The notes under the pieces: generated by a model
The model's database searches: none
The model's input: the letters and a program-made list of their open reading frames with translations, nothing else
What the model was told of the DNA's origin: nothing
Shown: piece by piece, positions 5,631 to 9,144 of the stretch
How the letters are laid out: the number at the start of each line of letters is the position of its first letter
Position numbering within the stretch: the first letter of the stretch is position 1
From: JBBSHS01 sp038232515
GTDB lineage: Bacteria > Actinomycetota > Acidimicrobiia > Acidimicrobiales > JAUJNH01
Length of the DNA: 9,144 bases
Direction: 5' to 3'
Assembly (NCBI GenBank): GCA_038232515.1
Contig: JBBSHS010000094.1
Span: forward strand, 1-9,144
Translations under genes and position numbers: made by a program

Positions 5631-6347
5631 CTAGCCCGCCGCCGCCTCCGGCTCCCGGAGCGAGTAGCCGACCAGACGGATCGTGTGGAGGAGGGGCGGC
5701 CCCAGGCGGTCGAGCTTCTTGCGCAGGTAGCTGACGTATGTCTCCACGACGTTGGCGTCCCCGCCAAAGTCGTAGTGCCACACATGGTCCAGGATCTGGG
5801 TCTTGGACAGGACCCGGCGGGGGTTGAGCAGGAAGAAGCGCAGCAGGTTGAACTCGGTGGCGGTGAGCTGCACGGGCCGGCCCGCCCGCCACACCTCGTG
5901 GGTGTCCTCATCCATGACCACGTCGGCGAAACCGAGGCGGCTCCGCTCGCCTTCCCCCTTGGCGGTGCGGCGCAGGATGGCCCGGGTGCGGGCCATCACC
6001 TCGGCCAGCGAGAAGGGCTTGGTCATGTAGTCGTCGCCACCGACGGTCAGCCCCGTCAGCTTGTCATCGAGGCTGTCCCGCGCCGTCAGGAACAGCACCG
6101 GGACCTTGAGCCCATCGCCTCGTAGGCGACGCGTCACCTCCAGACCGTCCAGGTCGGGCAGCATCACATCGAGCACGATGAGGTCGGGCGGGTTCTCCTG
6201 GGCCGCAGCCAGCGCCGCCCGGCCGGTGCGGGCCTCACGCACCTCGAAGCCCTCGTACCGCAGCGCGGTGGCCACCGAGTCGACGATTGACGGCTCGTCG
6301 TCGACCACCAGCACCTGCTGGCGCACCTGGTCACCCTTGGGGTTCAC
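5631..6347 (-). CDS. OmpR/PhoB-family response regulator
   Basis: This two-domain DNA-binding response regulator has 238 aa, the usual size of the family. The receiver domain (about 10-125) shows VLVVDDE with D16/D17, the phosphoacceptor D60 in LIVLDVMLPDLDG, T88 in LFLTARD and K110 in MTKPFS. The winged-helix output domain (about 145-232) contains QLTATEFNLLRFFLLNPRRV, the recognition-helix region NVVETYVSYLRKKLD, and the wing ending TIRLVGYSLRE. I chose GTG 6347 because a strong AGGGAGG (6360-6354) sits 6 nt upstream and the receiver begins right after it. The frame is open further upstream to 6572 but lacks family features there. It is the first gene of the operon and abuts the kinase gene with no gap (TAG then GTG). 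Its targets probably include its own operon, as is common; that is not shown by the sequence. Confidence 0.96.
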   Translation of the reverse strand: MNPKGDQVRQQVLVVDDEPSIVDSVATALRYEGFEVREARTGRAALAAAQENPPDLIVLDVMLPDLDGLEVTRRLRGDGLKVPVLFLTARDSLDDKLTGLTVGGDDYMTKPFSLAEVMARTRAILRRTAKGEGERSRLGFADVVMDEDTHEVWRAGRPVQLTATEFNLLRFFLLNPRRVLSKTQILDHVWHYDFGGDANVVETYVSYLRKKLDRLGPPLLHTIRLVGYSLREPEAAAG

Positions 6348-6429
6348 GGCGGACCTCCCTCTGGCCACCACTGTGCCTCGCCCGGCTGCGCCATGCCTGG
6401 GCACTGCCTGTGCGCCGGCTGTGGAACGT

Positions 6430-6457
6430 GGTGGCGACGAAGTTGCGGATGGTGGCG
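6430..6457. promoter_or_regulatory. direct repeats in the divergent promoter region
   Basis: GGTGGCG occurs at 6430-6436 and again at 6451-6457, exactly 21 bp apart, about two helical turns. The second copy also forms an inverted pair with GCCACC at 6470-6475. OmpR-type regulators often bind direct repeats on one DNA face, so this could be an operator between the regulator gene and the 6505 gene. GC-rich chance similarity is a real alternative. Confidence 0.25.
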
Positions 6458-6504
6458 TGCACACCCGTTGCCACCGCTGCCCGAAATGAGCGAGACTCTG
6501 ACGC

Positions 6505-7017
6505 GTGCCCAACCCATCGTCCAGAGCGGTACTTCGGGGGGCGGCAGCCGGCGCGGCGGGGACGCTGGCCATGGACCTTCTCTGGTATGCCCGCTACCGC
6601 CGCACCGGCGGTGGCGACGGCTTCGTCGACTGGGAGCTCTCGACCGCGCTCAAGGACTGGGAGCAGGCCGATGCACCGGCCCAGATGGGCAGGCGCATCG
6701 TGAAGGGTCTGTTCAAGCTGGACCTGCCCGACGAAGCCGCAGGGTGGACGAACGACGTCGTCCACTGGGCCACAGGTCTCCAGTGGGGCGCGTTGTACGG
6801 CTTGGTGGCCGGCTCGACGACCGCCAACCCGCTCTACGGAGCGGTGATGGGCACGGTGGCCTTCTCTGCGTCCTACGTCGTCCTGCCGCTGGCCAGGCTG
6901 TACAAGCCGGTGTGGGAGTACGACGCCAAGACCCTGGCCAAGGACTTCAGCGCCCATCTGCTCTTCGGCGTTGTGACCGGCGGCGTCTTTCGGGCCCTCA
7001 CCCGCTCACCGGCATGA
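6505..7017 (+). CDS. multi-pass membrane protein, function unknown
   Basis: The product has 170 aa and I cannot assign a named family with confidence. A glycine/alanine-rich first segment (about 10-28, RGAAAGAAGTLAMDLLWYA) is followed by a charged part. That part carries GFVDWE (39-44), ALKDWEQADAPAQMGRR (48-64) and a WTNDVVHW motif (81-88). Further hydrophobic segments lie at about 89-103, 109-131 and 149-164. Membrane helices around a conserved-looking Trp/Asp/His loop suggest a small integral membrane protein. The start is GTG 6505. No Shine-Dalgarno sequence precedes it, so a leaderless transcript is possible. It diverges from the regulator gene across 157 bp and may share control. The next gene converges on it from 7076. 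Confidence 0.8.
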   Translation: MPNPSSRAVLRGAAAGAAGTLAMDLLWYARYRRTGGGDGFVDWELSTALKDWEQADAPAQMGRRIVKGLFKLDLPDEAAGWTNDVVHWATGLQWGALYGLVAGSTTANPLYGAVMGTVAFSASYVVLPLARLYKPVWEYDAKTLAKDFSAHLLFGVVTGGVFRALTRSPA

Positions 7018-7075
7018 CGCGTGGCGCTCCTCGAAGCGGCCGGCCGTAAACGGGTGCCGGCGGATGGTTGCCGCC

Positions 7076-8284
7076 TCAGCAGCCGGGGATGGCGGGCTGG
7101 CAGTTGTCGGGTTGGTTGCCTGTGACCGGGCTGCCGCTCAGGGTCACGATGCCCCCGTCGTTGTAGATGCCGCCACCGGCGGGCGGAGTGCCGCGCGACG
7201 TGCCGCTGGCGACGTTGCCCACCACCGGGCTGCCCAAGAGGGCAAGGTCGGCACCGTTGTAGATGCCGCCGCCGACGCTCGATGGGGAGGTGGTCCGGTT
7301 GGCGGTCACCGAGGTGGCGGTGAGCCGGGCGTCACCGAAGTTCTCGAGGCCGCCGCCCTCACTCTGGGCGCCGCTGCCGGTGGCCTCGGCCACGTTGGCC
7401 CGGATGGTGCTGTGGTCGATGTTCACGGTGCCGTCCTGGATGCTCAAGCCGCCGCCGTTGCCATGGCCGTTGAGGCCATTGGCGACGCTGCGGTTGGCGG
7501 TGATTGAGGTGCGGCTGATGGTGAGGTCGCCGCTGCTGCCGATCCCGCCGGCAGCGGCGATGAAGAGGATCGGCGACGATCCGCTCGAGCGGGCGGTGTT
7601 GGCAGTCACCGTGCTGGCAACCACCGTCATGGTGGCGCCGGCCCGGTTGATGATGCCCCCGCCCACGGCGGCGAAGATCGATGTTCCGGTGGCCGAGGCG
7701 GTGTTGGCCAGCACGTCGGTGCGGCTCAGGGTGGCCACGCCCTGGTTGGCGATGCCGCCTCCCCCGGCCGAGCCGCCATTGCCGGACACCGTGTTGCCTG
7801 TGATGCGAACGTCGGTGGCCGTGAGCGTCCCCTCGTTGAATACGCCGCCTCCGAAGGCGGTGACCCCGCTGGCCGTGGCCAAACCACCCGTGATCGTGAG
7901 CCGGTCGAGGGCCACGGTGGCGCCGGGCCCCACGTCGAGGATCCGGAACGGCGCCGCCGACGAGCGCCTGATGGTGGCGCCGTTGCCTCTTATGACGACG
8001 TGACCGGTGACGATCGGCAGGCCATTGCCAGGGTTGTCGGGGGCCGTGAGCACGTAGGTGCAGCCGCTGGCCAGATTGACCGTGTTGGGACCGGGCGAGC
8101 TGTCGGCCTGGTTGAGGGCGGCGACGAGGCCCGCCGCACCTCCTCGGGCCCCGCGGCACGGGACGGTCATGGTGGCGGCCTGGGCGACGCCCCCAGCCCC
8201 GGCGACCAGCCCGGCGGTTACGGCGGCACCCAGCAATACCGCGCCCAACCGGCGTCGTGCGCTGCACCTGTACCCGGTCCCCAT
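7076..8284 (-). CDS. secreted right-handed parallel beta-helix repeat protein
   Basis: The product, 402 aa, is exported. It has a basic N-region (RCSARRR), a hydrophobic core (about 13-33) and a likely signal peptidase site after AQA (residue 36). The mature part (about 40-402) consists of degenerate coils with glycine-rich turns: GGGVFN (145-150), GGGIAN (175-180), GGGIIN (208-213), GGIGSS (246-251), GGGLSI (277-282), GGGLEN (310-315), GGGIYN (338-343) and GGGIYN (370-375). Each is followed by a strand and a T(A/G)N turn. This is the pattern of right-handed beta-helix proteins, which include polysaccharide-active enzymes and adhesins. Cysteines C43/C75 near the N-terminus and C395/C402 at the C-terminus may cap the helix. 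No catalytic set or cell-wall anchor is evident, so enzyme or structural role is open. GGAGGTGG lies just upstream of ATG 8284. The transporter gene ends 103 nt upstream on the same strand. Confidence 0.9.
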   Translation of the reverse strand: MGTGYRCSARRRLGAVLLGAAVTAGLVAGAGGVAQAATMTVPCRGARGGAAGLVAALNQADSSPGPNTVNLASGCTYVLTAPDNPGNGLPIVTGHVVIRGNGATIRRSSAAPFRILDVGPGATVALDRLTITGGLATASGVTAFGGGVFNEGTLTATDVRITGNTVSGNGGSAGGGGIANQGVATLSRTDVLANTASATGTSIFAAVGGGIINRAGATMTVVASTVTANTARSSGSSPILFIAAAGGIGSSGDLTISRTSITANRSVANGLNGHGNGGGLSIQDGTVNIDHSTIRANVAEATGSGAQSEGGGLENFGDARLTATSVTANRTTSPSSVGGGIYNGADLALLGSPVVGNVASGTSRGTPPAGGGIYNDGGIVTLSGSPVTGNQPDNCQPAIPGC

Positions 8285-8303
8285 CGTCCACCTCCGCCTC
8301 GGC

Positions 8304-8315
8304 GCCGACGTCGGC
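8304..8315. promoter_or_regulatory. 12-bp perfect palindrome before the beta-helix gene
   Basis: GCCGACGTCGGC is a perfect palindrome centred about 25 bp upstream of the start at 8284, close to the ribosome site. It could be an operator or a small hairpin in the leader. No known regulator site is recognised with confidence. Confidence 0.35.
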
Positions 8316-8329
8316 CGTCGGGCTAGCTG

Positions 8330-8335
8330 ATCCTA
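8330..8335 (-). promoter_or_regulatory. possible -10 element for the beta-helix gene
   Basis: TAGGAT on the minus strand matches the actinobacterial TAnnnT pattern and lies in a short AT-richer patch (about 8326-8344) between the transporter and the beta-helix gene. No convincing -35 element is seen, so this is weak. Confidence 0.25.
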
Positions 8336-8387
8336 CGCTATATGGTCGCGCCCCTCACCGTCGAAGAGATGCCTGGGGCACCGGGCA

Positions 8388-9020
8388 CTACGTCCGGCGG
8401 GTCGACAGGGTGGCGGCGGCGCAGGCCATCAGCGCCGCGCCGATGAGCAGCGGCGCCGAGTAGGCCAGGTGTTCGAAGGCCAAACCGCCGGCCACCGGGC
8501 CCACCACCCGGGCGAGGGCTCCGGCCGACTGCTGGGCACCCAGGACCTCGCCCCGGCGGCCCTGTTCGACGCCACCGGCGAGGGCCGATGCCAGCGTCGG
8601 GGTCACCAGCCCCTGTCCGGCGGTGAGCACCACGAGAGCGGGCACGGCCACGGCCCACGAGTGCACGAGCGCCAGCCCGGCCAGCAGCATCAGGCCGAGG
8701 GCGTTCGTCAAGAGACCGACCTTGACCGCGCCACCCTCGCCGAAGCGACCGGTCACGGGCTTCACCAGGCGCACCTGGACGATCACGATGAGCACGCCGA
8801 TGAAGGTGAACACCCCGGCCGTCGACGCCAGCCGCAGCTGCAGCTCCTCTTGCCCGAACAAGGCGAAGGTCGCCTCGAACATGCTGAACGCCACGAGTGC
8901 GACGAAGGCGACGGCCACCAGGCACAGCACCCGGCCATCACGCCAGACCGGCGCCGACGGGCGGGGCCGGTGGGGTGAACTCTCTCCGGCCGGCGCGGCG
9001 GCGACGGCGGCGCCACCCAC
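8388..9020 (-). CDS. MFS transporter, C-terminal half (partial at the right edge)
   Basis: At least 210 residues of a major facilitator superfamily transporter, probably of the drug-efflux type. Visible helices (about 30-52, 66-85, 99-118, 122-141, 162-181 and 186-204) match helices 7-12. The segment before them (APAGESSPHRPRPSAPVW) is like the cytoplasmic loop between helices 6 and 7. Family signs are the helix 8-9 loop VKPVTGRFGEGGAVKVG (86-102) and the helix 11 stretch GAQQSAGALARVVGPVAGGL (161-180), which resembles Tet/multidrug antiporters. GTG at 9020 is only the first start codon met. The frame stays open to the window edge and the first six helices are missing, so the true start lies beyond 9144 and the gene is cut by the contig end. 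Sequence past about 9045 is unreliable. The substrate cannot be inferred. Confidence 0.82.
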   Translation of the reverse strand: MGGAAVAAAPAGESSPHRPRPSAPVWRDGRVLCLVAVAFVALVAFSMFEATFALFGQEELQLRLASTAGVFTFIGVLIVIVQVRLVKPVTGRFGEGGAVKVGLLTNALGLMLLAGLALVHSWAVAVPALVVLTAGQGLVTPTLASALAGGVEQGRRGEVLGAQQSAGALARVVGPVAGGLAFEHLAYSAPLLIGAALMACAAATLSTRRT

Positions 9021-9044
9021 CTCGCCGGGGGGCGGGCCGCCGGG

Positions 9045-9144
9045 CCCCCGCCCCCGCCCCGCCCGCGCCCCCCCCCCCCCCGCTAGGGGCGGCCCGGGGG
9101 GGGGGGGGCGCGGGGGGGGGTGGGGGCGAGCGCGGCCCGCGGGG
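9045..9144. other. low-complexity C/G homopolymer edge
   Basis: This stretch is almost wholly C and G, with 14 consecutive C (9068-9081), 13 consecutive G (9096-9108) and a further nine G (9112-9120). The C run followed by a G run is also nearly self-complementary. It looks like an assembly or sequencing end artefact. The transporter frame passes through it without a stop only because it contains almost no A or T. Confidence 0.6.

Noticed and set aside
3705..6125. An 806-codon plus-strand open frame opposite the kinase and regulator genes
   Set aside because: It is antisense to two genes with clear domain motifs. Long antisense frames are expected in very GC-rich DNA, and its translation is His/Gln/Gly/Arg-rich with no recognisable family.
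6348..6572. Longer start for the response regulator
   Set aside because: The extra 75 residues lack receiver-domain features. A strong AGGGAGG lies just before GTG 6347.
7037..7061. GCCGGC repeats between the convergent genes as a terminator
   Set aside because: Each copy is self-palindromic and short. No stable stem with a T-run is formed, so it is not separable from GC-rich background.
8469..8978. Plus-strand frame opposite the transporter
   Set aside because: The translation is His/Gln/Glu-rich and antisense to an obvious membrane protein.

Overview
The window looks like a short draft or metagenomic contig from a very GC-rich actinobacterium. An uncultured Acidimicrobiia-type lineage fits the content, but the sequence does not prove it. 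The support is strong G/C third-position bias, GTG starts, few clear Shine-Dalgarno sites, Ala/Arg/Pro-rich proteins, and secreted proteins of kinds common in that phylum. Both ends are low-complexity C and G homopolymers (1-15 and about 9045-9144), and I treat them as unreliable sequence.

Layout. (1) 78-863, minus: a CcdA/DsbD-type membrane thiol:disulfide transporter. (2) 1080-2812, plus: a GlsB/YeaQ-type small stress membrane protein, a GT4-like glycosyltransferase and a two-helix membrane protein. (3) 2813-3084: a convergent intergenic stretch with hairpins and a tRNA T-arm-like piece but no convincing gene. (4) 6347-3085, minus: a compact three-gene operon of OmpR-type response regulator, HAMP histidine kinase and a secreted four-cysteine protein. 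The first two genes abut stop to start, and the last two overlap by 7 nt. (5) 6505-7017, plus: an unnamed membrane protein diverging from the regulator. (6) 8284-7076, minus: a secreted right-handed beta-helix repeat protein. (7) 9020-8388, minus: the C-terminal half of an MFS transporter that runs into the right edge.

How the parts may work together. The common theme is the cell envelope: thiol chemistry outside the membrane (CcdA), glycosylation (GT4), envelope stress (GlsB-like), envelope sensing (the two-component system with its secreted partner), a secreted beta-helix protein and an efflux-type transporter. Only the regulator-kinase-secreted protein set is clearly one transcription unit.

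No mobile element, CRISPR array, rRNA or complete tRNA was seen. The least explained item is the secreted four-cysteine protein translationally linked to the kinase. Next are the odd AT-rich palindromic 3' end of ccdA, the tandem repeats before the GlsB-like gene, and the repeat-built tail of the kinase.
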